From assembly GCF_009765685.1 (NCBI RefSeq), contig NZ_LMUY01000074.1:1794-49559 (forward strand): 47,766 nt of DNA, given 5' to 3'. Below are positions 37,438 to 47,349 of the stretch, one piece after another. This DNA comes from Acidisphaera sp. L21 (GTDB taxonomy: Bacteria; Pseudomonadota; Alphaproteobacteria; Acetobacterales; Acetobacteraceae). Within the stretch, counting starts at the first letter, position 1. Every line of letters begins with the position of its first letter. The notes under the pieces are model-generated. The model worked only from the letters and a program-made list of their open reading frames with translations, had not been told where the DNA came from and ran no database searches. A program made the position numbers and the translations under genes.

Positions 37438-37707
37438 ATGGATGTCGTCGCTCTGGATAGCGACATATTGTCGTCGCTCATGTCGCTGCGGACGATCGTC
37501 CCGAACCTGGCTCTGGGCATAAAACGGTGCCAAGACCGGGACCATGCCGGCTGGTTTCTGCTGATCGGGCTGATACCGCTCGTTGGCGCGGTCTGGTTGG
37601 GCGGCGAACTCGGCTTTCTCCGCGGTATGGAGGGGACCAATCGCTTCGGTCCGGATCCGCCTAACAATACTGACGGCGGCTTTCGTCCAGCCCACGGCCC
37701 GATATAG
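37438..37707 (+). pseudogene. Truncated DUF805 membrane protein (C-terminal half only)
   Basis: The 89-codon frame starts at ATG 37438 with GGGAGG 6 nt upstream. Residues 20-75 match the second half of DUF805 proteins: a conserved charged segment (IKRCQDRDHAGW), one membrane span (FLLIGLIPLVGAVWLGG) and the ending GTNRFGPDP. The usual first half, with two or more spans and an aromatic N-terminus, is missing; upstream codons back to the stop at 37363 are not hydrophobic. It is either a remnant or a reduced one-span version that is still translated. Confidence 0.6.
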
Positions 37708-37775
37708 GACCCGCAACCCCTTCCCTCCCTCGGCAGATCGCTTCAGGATCGCGCTTTCGCCCGTCGGAGCGCACT

Positions 37776-39005
37776 ATGGCCACCATCGATACTGCCCGTT
37801 TCCTTGCCGACCTGAACGATCTGCGGAAGATCGGCGCGTATAAAACCGGGGTGCATCGCCCCACTTTCTCGCCACAGGACATGGAATCCCGGCGCTGGCT
37901 GATGGCGCGCATGGCTGAAATCGGGCTGGAGCCGGTGTTGGACGGCATCGGCAACGTCTACGGCCGCAACACGGGGCCTGGCCCGTACATGCTGGTCGGC
38001 AGTCACATCGAATCTCAGAACTACGCCGGGTGGCTGGATGGCGCGCTGGGTGTTGTGGCCGGGCTCGCCTTGGCGCGCGCCGGGTTGCCCGTCGATGTCT
38101 GCGCCTTCGCCGACGAGGAAGGGCATTTCGAGGGTGGCTTCCTGGGCAGTCGCTCCTTCATCGGGGATCTGAGCGACGACGAGATGGACCACGCCCGCAG
38201 CCGCAACGACGGCTCCCCGCTGCGGGACGCGCTGAAGGCGGCCGGGTTGGAAGGTGTCCCCCGCATCACCGTGGAAAAGGGCCGGCATAAGGGCTACCTC
38301 GAACTCCATATCGAACAGGGCACGAGCTTGGAGGGAGCCGGGCAACAGACCGGTATCGTCACCGGTATCGTGGCAATCTGGCAATTCCGCCTCACCATCA
38401 TTGGCCAGCAGGACCATGCCGGCGGCACAACGATGGCGGAACGCAAGGACGCCGGGCTTACGGCAGTGCGGCTGCTGGCGGCGATCGACGAAACCTTCCC
38501 GCTCGTCTGTGGTGACCGCACGGTGTGGACCACCGGTTCCATCGTGCTGGAGCCCGGCGCACCCTCGATCATCCCCGGCAAGGCGGAGATCCTGTTCCAA
38601 TTCCGCGACGTGGATTGGTCGACGCTGGAAAGGCTGGAGAAGCATTTGCGTGCCCTGGTGCAGGAGAGCAATCGCCGCGAGCGCTGCACCACCGAGCTTT
38701 CGATCATCCGCCGCTCCATCCCCGCCATTTGCGACCCGGCCATCATGACTGCACTCGAACGGTCGGCCGAACAGCGCATTCCTGGCGGCTGGCGGGCCAT
38801 GCCCAGCGGTGCCGGGCACGATGCGCAGGTGCTGGCACAGGTGATGCCGTCGGCCATGCTGTTCAGCCCCAGCATCGGCGGCATCAGCCATCACTGGGCA
38901 GAGGACACCAAGGAAGAAGACCTGGCCGTCTGCTGCGAAGTCATGGGCGACGCGGTGGAGATGTTCCTGAAGTCAAACGACTACACGCCGCCTGCTAAGG
39001 CGTAG
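37776..39005 (+). CDS. Zn-dependent amidohydrolase of the N-carbamoyl-L-amino acid hydrolase / allantoate amidohydrolase family (M20)
   Basis: A 409-residue binuclear metallohydrolase. Ligand candidates are H77 (LVGSHIESQ), D88 (GWLDGALG), E114/E115 (FADEEGHFEGG), the His in LELHIEQG and the His in GISHHWAED. The dimerisation/lid domain (about 205-320) begins FRLTIIGQQDHAGGTTM. Relatives hydrolyse N-carbamoyl amino acids, beta-ureidopropionate or allantoate to free ammonia and CO2. The exact substrate cannot be read. It converges on a lone peptide-type binding protein gene, 35 bp away, so a shared substrate is possible. Confidence 0.9.
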   Translation: MATIDTARFLADLNDLRKIGAYKTGVHRPTFSPQDMESRRWLMARMAEIGLEPVLDGIGNVYGRNTGPGPYMLVGSHIESQNYAGWLDGALGVVAGLALARAGLPVDVCAFADEEGHFEGGFLGSRSFIGDLSDDEMDHARSRNDGSPLRDALKAAGLEGVPRITVEKGRHKGYLELHIEQGTSLEGAGQQTGIVTGIVAIWQFRLTIIGQQDHAGGTTMAERKDAGLTAVRLLAAIDETFPLVCGDRTVWTTGSIVLEPGAPSIIPGKAEILFQFRDVDWSTLERLEKHLRALVQESNRRERCTTELSIIRRSIPAICDPAIMTALERSAEQRIPGGWRAMPSGAGHDAQVLAQVMPSAMLFSPSIGGISHHWAEDTKEEDLAVCCEVMGDAVEMFLKSNDYTPPAKA

Positions 39006-39040
39006 GGCAGCCCTAAGCGTGCACTACCGGACCGACGGTG

Positions 39041-40615
39041 TCAGCTTTTCTTCAGGTTCCAGAACAGAGGGAACCCGTCCAGCACGCCGGTCAACCCGCG
39101 ATAGGCGGTGGTGCTGAAGCTTTGGCCCAACGGGATGTAGGGCACGGCCTCGAACGCTTGTTTCTGAATGTCGGCGGCCAGGCGCTTCTGCTCCGCCTCG
39201 TCCGCCGCCGCGAGCCATCGGTCACGCGCTGCCTCGATCCCCGGGTTGCTCGGCCAGCCGGGGGACGCGGCCAGGCCGTTGCCGCGCAGCATGACGTTGG
39301 TGGCCGGGTTCAGCTGGTCCAGCCCGTCCCAAAAGGTGTGGAATACGTTCCAGCCGCCTTTGTCAGGCGCAACCTGGCTGTCGCGACGCTTCAGAATGGT
39401 GCCCCAATCCATGTCCTGCACGTCGACCTTCAGTCCCAGCCGGCGCAGCAAGTCGGCGCCCATGTCGGATACCGCCTTCAGCATTGGGACGTCCTGTGGC
39501 GTCAGCACCACCACGACTTCGCCCTTATAGCCGGCGTCGGTGATCGCCTTCGTGGCGGCGGCAAGGTCACGCGGGGTGGTCATCGCCTCCATCCCGGAAT
39601 CAGTCGCCATGGGAGTGCCGGGGCAGAAGAACCCGGCGGGCACGTGCTTCAGCAAGGCCTGGTCCCCCACCGCAGCGGTCAAGAAGTCCATCTGCGTCAC
39701 GGCGGACAGCACGGCGCGCCGGATGGCAGGGTTATCGAAGGGCGGGTGCAACTGGTTCATTCGCATCACCGGGATCTGCCCGGTGGGGTTTTGGACATCC
39801 AGCGCCACTGCTGGAACTCGCTTCAGACGGGCCAGCATGTCCGGCAGCGGCGCCTCCCACCAATCCACCGTGCCGGATTCCAACGCGGCGGCCGCGGCGT
39901 CCGGGTTGGGCGTCACCATCCATTCCACACGGTCGACATTCACCAGCTTCGGCCCGGCCGTCCAATCTGGCGTGCCGCTGGGGCGCGGGACATAGCCGTC
40001 GAATTTCTCGTAGACCACACGGCTTCCCGGTATGCGCTCGCTCGCCACGAAGCGGAACGGGCCACTCCCTACCATCTCCGTCAGTTCCTGAAACGGATCG
40101 GTTTGCGCCAGGCGTTCGGGCATGATCGCGCACATATTGGTCGCCGATTTACCAAGGGCGTCTGGCAACAGCGGAAACGGACGCTTGAGACGGAATTGGA
40201 TCGTTTCATCATTCAGCGCGACGACGTCGTCGCTCGCAGCCATCAGCGCCTGGCCGAACCCGTCCCGGGCTGCCCAGCGCCGGATGCTGGCGACGCAGTC
40301 CCGCGCCAACACCGGGGTGCCGTCATGGAATTTAAGCCCAGGACGCAGGCCTAGCCGCCATTCGGTGGCGTCTGCGTTCTTCACGGCACCGGCCAGCATT
40401 TGCGGCGTAGGGCGAAACTTGCTGTCCAAACCATACAGGGTATCGAACACGGCAAAGCCGTGATTGCGGGTGGTGTAGGCAGTGGTCCACACCGGGTCCA
40501 GCACCGTCAGATCCGCTTGCGGGATGAACCGCAACACACGGGGGCTGGCGGCGTGGGCGATGGCCGGCGCGGCTAGGATAGCCGCCGAGCCTGCCAGGAA
40601 GTGGCGACGATGCAT
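39041..40615 (-). CDS. Family-5 (peptide/nickel/opine-type) ABC transporter substrate-binding protein
   Basis: A 524-residue periplasmic binding protein of the DppA/OppA class. ATG 40615 starts a probable Tat signal, MHRRHFLAGSAAILAAPAIA, ending AHA before ASPRVLRF; the upstream 31 codons of the frame are ignored. Typical segments are LRPGLKFHDGTPVLARDCV, then VGSGPFRFV, then NQLHPPFDNPAIRRAV. No permease or ATPase genes are beside it, so it must use a transporter encoded elsewhere. The ligand is unknown. Confidence 0.9.
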   Translation of the reverse strand: MHRRHFLAGSAAILAAPAIAHAASPRVLRFIPQADLTVLDPVWTTAYTTRNHGFAVFDTLYGLDSKFRPTPQMLAGAVKNADATEWRLGLRPGLKFHDGTPVLARDCVASIRRWAARDGFGQALMAASDDVVALNDETIQFRLKRPFPLLPDALGKSATNMCAIMPERLAQTDPFQELTEMVGSGPFRFVASERIPGSRVVYEKFDGYVPRPSGTPDWTAGPKLVNVDRVEWMVTPNPDAAAAALESGTVDWWEAPLPDMLARLKRVPAVALDVQNPTGQIPVMRMNQLHPPFDNPAIRRAVLSAVTQMDFLTAAVGDQALLKHVPAGFFCPGTPMATDSGMEAMTTPRDLAAATKAITDAGYKGEVVVVLTPQDVPMLKAVSDMGADLLRRLGLKVDVQDMDWGTILKRRDSQVAPDKGGWNVFHTFWDGLDQLNPATNVMLRGNGLAASPGWPSNPGIEAARDRWLAAADEAEQKRLAADIQKQAFEAVPYIPLGQSFSTTAYRGLTGVLDGFPLFWNLKKS

Positions 40616-40752
40616 GCACGGCTCCAGTCGATGCGCCGGGGCAACACACCACGGGCGCGACGATGGCGCTAGCGACGGCAGACGGCTTTTTTGCGGCATC
40701 GTCGCCATGCAATAGGGTTGGGTCGCCCGGTGGGATGCCGTATAGCGGCGGG

Positions 40753-41211
40753 ATGCTCGCCCTGTTGGACTGGCTGGTAGACGCCCTCCCCGGGCCGATG
40801 CGGCGTTATGTCGTGCCGGCGCATGTCCGGCTACTTGCGCAGTTCATGCAGTTCGGCGTCGTCGGGGTCGCTGGCTTCCTGGCCGACACCGCGGTGGTCT
40901 ATGCCACCCGGGACATGGCGGGGCTTTATGTCGCGGGGACGCTCGCCTACGCGGTGGCGGTTACCGTCACCTGGTGGCTCAACCGCATCTGGACATTCCG
41001 GGGCGCCGGTGCGATTGGCTCGGTGTTTCGGCAATGGCTCACCTTCGCAGCGGCCAATCTGCCCGGCCTCTGCCTCAACTTAGGGACGTATTTCGTGCTG
41101 GTGACTGTCGTGCCGGTCTGCGCCGTCCATCCCATACTCGCTATCGCGGCGGGCGCCCTGGCCGGTATGTTCGCCAACTTCACCCTCTCCCGCGCCATGG
41201 TGTTTCGGTGA
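40753..41211 (+). CDS. GtrA-family polysaccharide/teichoic-acid-type membrane protein
   Basis: About 152 residues with four membrane spans. Family markers are LAQFMQFGVVGVAGFLAD and the WWLNRIWTF motif after span 2. The last helix ends with NFTLSRAMVFR, also typical. GtrA proteins help move lipid-linked sugars (bactoprenol-glucose or decaprenyl-arabinose) across the membrane. ATG 40753 or 40735 are both possible. The stop overlaps the GTG start of the next glycosyltransferase (GTGA), the usual gtrA-gtrB pairing. Confidence 0.88.
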   Translation: MLALLDWLVDALPGPMRRYVVPAHVRLLAQFMQFGVVGVAGFLADTAVVYATRDMAGLYVAGTLAYAVAVTVTWWLNRIWTFRGAGAIGSVFRQWLTFAAANLPGLCLNLGTYFVLVTVVPVCAVHPILAIAAGALAGMFANFTLSRAMVFR

Positions 41212-42167
41212 TCCGGGTCGCTGTGCTCATTCCCTGCCATAACGAGGAGGTTGCGATCGGCCGGGTCGTGCACCAATTCCGCTCGGCGTTGCCGCAGGCG
41301 GTGGTGTTCGTTTACGACAACAACTCCACTGACCGTACCGTTGCGGAGGCGAGTGCGGCCGGCGCCGTGGTGCGGAGCGAGCCATTGCAGGGCAAGGGCA
41401 ACGTCGTGCGCCGCATGTTCGCGGATATCGAGGCCGACGCCTACATCCTGGTGGATGGCGACGACACCTATGACGCCACCGCCGCGCCGGAAATGCTGCG
41501 TCTGCTGGTCGACGGGCCGCTCGACATGGTGACCGCCGCCCGAATCAGCGACACCGCCGGCGCCTATCGCACCGGGCACCGCACCGGCAACGTCGTTCTC
41601 ACCCGGTTGGTGACAATATTGTTCGGCGACCGGGTGAGCGACATGTTGTCCGGCTACCGCGCCTTCTCCCGCCGGTTCGTGAAGTCGTTCCCCGCCCTAT
41701 CCACAGGGTTCGAGACGGAGACGGAGTTCACAGTGCACGCGCTGGAACTGGCCATGCCAGTCGGCGAATTGACCGCGTATTACAAGGATCGCCCGGCAGG
41801 CTCGGTATCCAAGCTGCACACCTATACCGATGGGCTGCGGATCCTGCGCACCATTCTGCTGCTGATCAAGGAGGCCCGGCCGTTCCAGTTCTTCTTTGCG
41901 GGAACGGCCGTCCTCGTATTGGTCGCACTGGTGCTGGGAATACCCGTTGTGGCAGATTTCATGACGACCGGCCTGGTGCCCCGGCTGCCGACCGCCATGC
42001 TTGCCACGGCGCTGATGGGGCTGGCCTTCCTCTCCTGCACGTGTGGCTTCATCCTCGACTCAGTTGCGCGGGGGCGGAAGGAAGCCAAGCGGATGGCATA
42101 TCTTGCAATACCGTCAATCGGGTCGGCCGACATTCCCTGGAGCCGCCACGCAGCGGACGCTGGCTGA
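41208..42167 (+). CDS. Glycosyltransferase family 2, GtrB/DPM1-like, membrane anchored
   Basis: A 319-residue transferase. GTG 41208 overlaps the gtrA stop and gives MIRVAVLIPCHNEEVAIG, the GT2 start. Nucleotide-sugar and metal motifs are VFVYDNNSTDRTVAEA and ILVDGDDTYDA. A later family segment is MLSGYRAFSRRFVKSFP. Two C-terminal spans (about 225-250 and 262-285) anchor it. It probably makes a polyprenyl-phosphate sugar that GtrA flips, for modification of surface glycan. galE lies close by and could supply the UDP-sugar (inference). Confidence 0.9.
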   Translation: MIRVAVLIPCHNEEVAIGRVVHQFRSALPQAVVFVYDNNSTDRTVAEASAAGAVVRSEPLQGKGNVVRRMFADIEADAYILVDGDDTYDATAAPEMLRLLVDGPLDMVTAARISDTAGAYRTGHRTGNVVLTRLVTILFGDRVSDMLSGYRAFSRRFVKSFPALSTGFETETEFTVHALELAMPVGELTAYYKDRPAGSVSKLHTYTDGLRILRTILLLIKEARPFQFFFAGTAVLVLVALVLGIPVVADFMTTGLVPRLPTAMLATALMGLAFLSCTCGFILDSVARGRKEAKRMAYLAIPSIGSADIPWSRHAADAG

Positions 42168-42180
42168 GGTGTGTGCGAAG

Positions 42181-42773
42181 GTGACCACGCCGCTCTGCCG
42201 CTGCCATTGGGCTGGCACCGACCCGCTTTATTGCGCCTATCACGACGAGGAGTGGGGCGTTCCGGAATGGGATAGCCGGGCCCTGTGGGAAAAGTTGGTG
42301 CTGGATGGCTTCCAGGCCGGGCTCGCCTGGATCACCATCCTGCGCAAACGGGAGGCGTTCCGCACCGCTTTCGCCGCGTTCGATCCGGAAATCGTCGCGC
42401 GCTACGGCCAGGCAGATATCGACAGGCTGCTGGGCGATGCCGGGATCGTTCGCTCGCGGGCGAAGATCGAGGCCGCGATTGGCAGTGCGCGCATCTACCT
42501 GGCGATGCGCGATGGCGGCGAGGATTTCGCCCAGTTCTGCTGGGGTTTCACCGGCGGCAAGCCGATCCAGAACCAATGGGCCGGCCGTGGCGAGGTGCCT
42601 ACCGACACCCCGCTGGCGCACGAGATATCGAAGGCGCTGAAAGGCCGCGGGGTCAAGTTCGTCGGCCCGGTGATCACCTATGCCTGGATGCAGGCGGTTG
42701 GCATGGTCAACGACCACACGGCGGAGTGCTTTCGCCACCAGCAGGTGCGCAAGCTGGGCTCCAGATCCGGGCT

Positions 42774-42789
<16 letters not shown>
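42181..42789 (+). CDS. tag: DNA-3-methyladenine glycosylase I
   Basis: A 202-residue base-excision enzyme that removes 3-methyladenine. The structural zinc ligands are C8 and H21 (CHWAGTDPLYCAYHDEEWG) and the HTAEC pair near the C-terminus. The family core WEKLVLDGFQAGLAWITIL carries the base-pocket residues including the conserved Glu. I chose GTG 42181 because the zinc Cys then sits near the N-terminus as in E. coli Tag; GTG 42169 is possible. The last 16 bases overlap the end of galE on the other strand. Confidence 0.93.
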
Positions 42790-43781
<992 letters not shown>

Positions 43782-43908
43782 GTAAGCTCCATGCTGCGAA
43801 TGCGAAACCGACGCTAAAGCAAGGGCCGCCCAAGGCAAGCCTAGCCACGCGGGGGTTTCTTTTCTGCTGAACAGGCCGACATTCTACCGGACGACAGGAG
43901 TGACGCTC

Positions 43909-46194
43909 ATGGACATGCCAATCGACGCCAACACCCGTTTTGCGATTGGGCAACCCGTGTCGCGCAAGGAGGATCCGGTGCTGCTGCGGGGCGAGGGCCG
44001 CTATAGTGACGACCTGTCGCTGCCCGGGCAGGCCTACGCGGTGGTGGTTCGTAGCCGATACGCCCATGGCGAACTGCGCGGCATCGACGCGGCAGAGGCA
44101 CTCGCCATGCCCGGCGTACTGGCCGTGATCACTGCCGCCGACCTCGACGCCGCCGGGATTGGCCCGATGCAAGCCGTCGTCGGGAAGCACCGGGATGGGA
44201 CTGCCACCCCGAAACCGCACCAGACCGCCCTGGCGCGCGACCGCGTGCGCTATGTGGGTGACCCGGTGGCCCTGGTGGTCGCCGAAACCCGCGAACTGGC
44301 GAAGGACGCGGCCGAGGCGGTGATGCTGGACATCGACCCCCTGCCCTCCGTAACGGAGGCGCGGGAGGCCGCGGACCCCGGTGCGCCGCAACTGCATGCC
44401 GAGGCGCCGGGCAATCTGGTGTTGGACTTTCACTACGGCGACACGGAGGCCGTCAACGCCGCCTTCGCCAAGGCCGCGCACGTGACCAAGCTGGACCTGC
44501 GCAACAGCCGCGTGGTGGTCGCCCCAATGGAGCCGCGGTCCGCCTTGGCAACCATCGAGGACGGGCGGCTGGTGCTACGTGTCGGCTGCCAGGGCGTATT
44601 CGGCCTGCGCGGCACATTGTCATCGGTGATGAACGTGCCGAAGGAGGAGATCCGGGTGCTGACCGGCAATGTCGGCGGCTCGTTCGGGATGAAGGCGGGT
44701 GTCTATCCCGAATACATCGTGCTGCTGCAGGCGGCCCGGATGCTGGGCCGGCCGGTCAAGTGGACGGATGCGCGGTCCGATAGCTTCATGTCCGACAGCC
44801 ACGGCCGCGACCACGATTTCCTGGGTGAGTTGGCATTGGATTCGGATGGTACCTTCCTGGCCGTCCGGCTGACGGGCTTTGGCAATTTGGGCGCCTACCT
44901 CAGCAACGCCACGACCATTCCATCGACGATGAACACCGTGAAGAACGTGATCGGCGTCTACCGCACCCCGTTGGTCGAGGTCGCCAGCATCAATGTGTTC
45001 ACCAACACCACCCCGGTGGGCGCCTACCGCGGTGCCGGGCGGCCCGAGGGCAATTACTACATGGAGCGGCTGGTCGACACCGCGGCGAAGGAGATGGGGA
45101 TCGACCGGGTGGAACTGCGCCGGCGCAACCACATCCAGCCCGACCAGATGCCCTACAGGTCGCCGTCCGAGATGGTGTACGATTCCGGTGATTTCCCGGC
45201 GTTGCTAGAGGACGCTCTGGGCGCCGCCGACTGGGACGGCTTCGCCAGCCGCAAGGCGGAAAGCCGCCGCCGTGGAAAGCTTCGTGGCATTGGCATAGGC
45301 CACTACCTGGAGGTAACGGCCCCTGCCGGCAAGGAAATGGGCGGCATCATCTTTGACGAGGATGGCGGCGTCACGATCGTCACGGGAACGTTGGATTACG
45401 GCCAGGGCCATGCGTCTCCCTTCGCGCAGGTGCTGTCCGACCGATTGGGCGTGCCGTTCGACAAGGTGCGGCTGGTGCAGGGCGACAGCGACCGGCTGCT
45501 GGCCGGTGGCGGCACTGGCGGTTCCCGCTCGATGATGCAAAGCGGCGCGGCGATCGTCGAGGCGTCGGCCCTGGTGGTGGATAAGGGTCGCGCCCTGGCC
45601 GCGGACGCGCTGGAGGCGGCGGAGGCGGATATCGAGTTCTCGACCGGCCGCTTTAACGTAGTCGGCACCGACCGCGCGATCGGCATCATGGACCTGGCCG
45701 GCCGGTTCCCCGGTCAACTGAACGTGGAACATGTGACGGAGGGCGTTCCCTCCGCCTTTCCGAACGGGTGCCATGTCTGCGAAGTGGAGGTGGATGAGGA
45801 AACCGGCGTCGTCGCGGTGGTGCGTTACACGATGGCGAACGATTTCGGCGTGCTGGTCAACCCGATGCTGGTGGAGGGCCAGACCCATGGCGGTGTCGTC
45901 CAAGGCATTGGCCAGGCGCTGCTGGAGCGGACGTCCTATGACTCGGACGGTCAGCTCCTCTCTGGCTCGTTCATGGACTACACCCTGCCCCAGGCGATCC
46001 ATGCCCCGGGTTTCGTGTTTGTCAGCCATCCCGTGCCGGCGCGAACCAACGCATTGGGCGCCAAAGGCTGCGGCGAGGCCGGCTGTGCCGGGTCGTTGCC
46101 AGCGGTGATGAACGCGCTGGCGGACGCGCTGGGCAAGCACATCAGCATGCCCGCCACGCCAGAGCGCGTGTGGGAAGTCATGAAGGCGGCCTGA
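43909..46194 (+). CDS. coxL: Molybdenum hydroxylase large subunit, form II CoxL-like (aldehyde/xanthine-dehydrogenase type)
   Basis: A 761-residue molybdopterin-binding subunit. ATG 43909 follows AGGAG by 8 nt; GTG 43900 overlaps that ribosome site and is less likely. The active-site loop is AYRGAGR near residues 371-377, the form II signature, not AYRCSFR of true CO dehydrogenase. The catalytic Glu lies in GAKGCGEAGCAGSLP near the C-terminus. Other cofactor segments are GNVGGSFGMKAGVYPEY and GQTHGGVVQGIGQAL. It probably hydroxylates an aldehyde or N-heterocycle. The FeS and FAD partners are not next to it; coxS and coxM lie 34.7 kb upstream. No maturation genes are seen. Confidence 0.93.
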   Translation: MDMPIDANTRFAIGQPVSRKEDPVLLRGEGRYSDDLSLPGQAYAVVVRSRYAHGELRGIDAAEALAMPGVLAVITAADLDAAGIGPMQAVVGKHRDGTATPKPHQTALARDRVRYVGDPVALVVAETRELAKDAAEAVMLDIDPLPSVTEAREAADPGAPQLHAEAPGNLVLDFHYGDTEAVNAAFAKAAHVTKLDLRNSRVVVAPMEPRSALATIEDGRLVLRVGCQGVFGLRGTLSSVMNVPKEEIRVLTGNVGGSFGMKAGVYPEYIVLLQAARMLGRPVKWTDARSDSFMSDSHGRDHDFLGELALDSDGTFLAVRLTGFGNLGAYLSNATTIPSTMNTVKNVIGVYRTPLVEVASINVFTNTTPVGAYRGAGRPEGNYYMERLVDTAAKEMGIDRVELRRRNHIQPDQMPYRSPSEMVYDSGDFPALLEDALGAADWDGFASRKAESRRRGKLRGIGIGHYLEVTAPAGKEMGGIIFDEDGGVTIVTGTLDYGQGHASPFAQVLSDRLGVPFDKVRLVQGDSDRLLAGGGTGGSRSMMQSGAAIVEASALVVDKGRALAADALEAAEADIEFSTGRFNVVGTDRAIGIMDLAGRFPGQLNVEHVTEGVPSAFPNGCHVCEVEVDEETGVVAVVRYTMANDFGVLVNPMLVEGQTHGGVVQGIGQALLERTSYDSDGQLLSGSFMDYTLPQAIHAPGFVFVSHPVPARTNALGAKGCGEAGCAGSLPAVMNALADALGKHISMPATPERVWEVMKAA

Positions 46195-46200
46195 GGCAGA

Positions 46201-46232
46201 GAAGCGCCCGCTCCGGCTGAAGCGGGCGCTTC
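46201..46232. terminator. Bidirectional hairpin terminator between coxL and the ABM gene
   Basis: A perfect 12-bp inverted repeat, GAAGCGCCCGCT and AGCGGGCGCTTC, surrounds an 8-nt loop. It lies 6 nt after the coxL stop and 8 nt before the stop of the convergent ABM gene, so it can end both transcripts. A-rich and T-rich ends of the stem (GAAG/CTTC) fit an intrinsic terminator, although no long T-run follows. Confidence 0.85.
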
Positions 46233-46239
46233 GTTCAGC

Positions 46240-46548
46240 CTATGCGGCGCTTAGGACGTGAACGGCGCGATTGGCGATGAATTCCTTCGTCTTCGCGCCA
46301 TACGCGGCCATGTGCGGCGACTTCGCGTGGGCCGCCAATGCCTCCGCGCTCTCCCACTTCTCGATCACCATGAACGTGTCATCGCCGATCTTAGCCTGGA
46401 AGCTGCCGATGCCCAGCGCGTCGATCACGGCGGTATACTCGACACAGCCGACCTCGGCATGAACCGCTGGGGTGTTGGCGCGGAACGCCTCCAGGATGTG
46501 AGCGCGCTGGCCCGGCTTGGCTGTGATGACGGCGACGACTTGGATCAT
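46240..46548 (-). CDS. Antibiotic biosynthesis monooxygenase (ABM)-domain protein, second copy
   Basis: A 102-residue ABM-fold protein starting MIQVVAVITAKPGQRAHILE. GCVEYTAVIDALG and FMVIEKWESAEALAAH are the usual second and third strands with the conserved E-W pair. It differs clearly from the copy at 9214, so it is not a recent duplication. It lies 60 bp downstream of livF on the same strand and converges on coxL. Repeated pairing with Liv and Cox genes points to a shared pathway, but the reaction is unknown. Confidence 0.85.
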   Translation of the reverse strand: MIQVVAVITAKPGQRAHILEAFRANTPAVHAEVGCVEYTAVIDALGIGSFQAKIGDDTFMVIEKWESAEALAAHAKSPHMAAYGAKTKEFIANRAVHVLSAA

Positions 46549-46608
46549 ACTGACACTCTCGTTCCTTCACGGGATATGTAGACCCCGTCGGATGCCCCGA
46601 CTAGGCGG

Positions 46609-47349
46609 CTAGTGTTCCGTGCCAGTGCCCGTACTGCCGCCGAGATAGGCCGCGCGCACGTCGCCATTCGCCCACAACTCGTCCGGGCTGCCGGACGTCA
46701 GAAGGCGCCCGGTTTCCAGCACGTAGCCGCGGTCGGCCACGGACAGCGCCATATGGGCATTCTGTTCCACCAACAGCACCGTCGTCCCGCGGGACCGGAT
46801 GTCCGCCACGATGCGGAACACCTGCTGCACGATCAGCGGGGCCAGCCCCAGAGACGGCTCGTCCAGCAACAGCAGTCTCGGCTTCGCCATCAGTCCACGA
46901 GCGACCGCGACCATCTGCAGTTGGCCACCCGACAGCGTCCATCCCAGCGCATGCTGCAAGCGGCCGAGATCGGCGAAGTAGCCGATCATCTCGTCCACCT
47001 CCGTCTCCAGCGCACGGCGCTTCATGCCCTTGCGATTGCTGGCGCCGAGCAGGATGTTCTCCCGCACCGTCAGCCCCGGGAAAATCCGCCGGCCTTCCGG
47101 CACGTGCGCGATACCCAAGCGAACGATCGCCTCCGGCTTCATGCCGCGCAGTGATTGCCCGGCGAGCACGATATCGCCCACCACATCCGGCACCAGTCCA
47201 GAAATCGAGCGCAGCGTCGTGCTCTTCCCGGCGCCGTTGGAACCGAGCAGGGCGACGATTTCGCCCTCGCCCACTTCGATGTTCAGGCCCTTCAACACCG
47301 GGCCAGCGCCGTACCCGGCCTGCACATCGCGCAGTTCAAGCAGCTTCAT
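46609..47349 (-). CDS. livF: Branched-chain amino acid-type ABC transporter ATPase LivF (second system)
   Basis: A 246-residue ATPase starting at ATG 47349, which overlaps livG by 14 nt. Walker A is GSNGAGKST, the signature is TLSGGQLQMVAVARGL, Walker B is LLLLDEPSLGLAP, and the H-loop region is LVEQNAHMAL. It is distinct in sequence from the LivF at 7084, whose P-loop is GGNACGKST, so the two transporters are separate paralogues. The end is a short Gly/Thr-rich tail (GGSTGTGTEH). Confidence 0.93.
   Translation of the reverse strand: MKLLELRDVQAGYGAGPVLKGLNIEVGEGEIVALLGSNGAGKSTTLRSISGLVPDVVGDIVLAGQSLRGMKPEAIVRLGIAHVPEGRRIFPGLTVRENILLGASNRKGMKRRALETEVDEMIGYFADLGRLQHALGWTLSGGQLQMVAVARGLMAKPRLLLLDEPSLGLAPLIVQQVFRIVADIRSRGTTVLLVEQNAHMALSVADRGYVLETGRLLTSGSPDELWANGDVRAAYLGGSTGTGTEH

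Noticed and set aside
39038-40354. 438-codon plus-strand frame opposite the family-5 binding protein
   Set aside because: No signal, domain or ribosome site; composition is that of an antisense shadow (many His, Gln, Arg, Gly).
43909-46194. Aerobic carbon monoxide dehydrogenase
   Set aside because: The active-site loop is AYRGAGR (form II), lacking the Cu-binding Cys of AYRCSFR.
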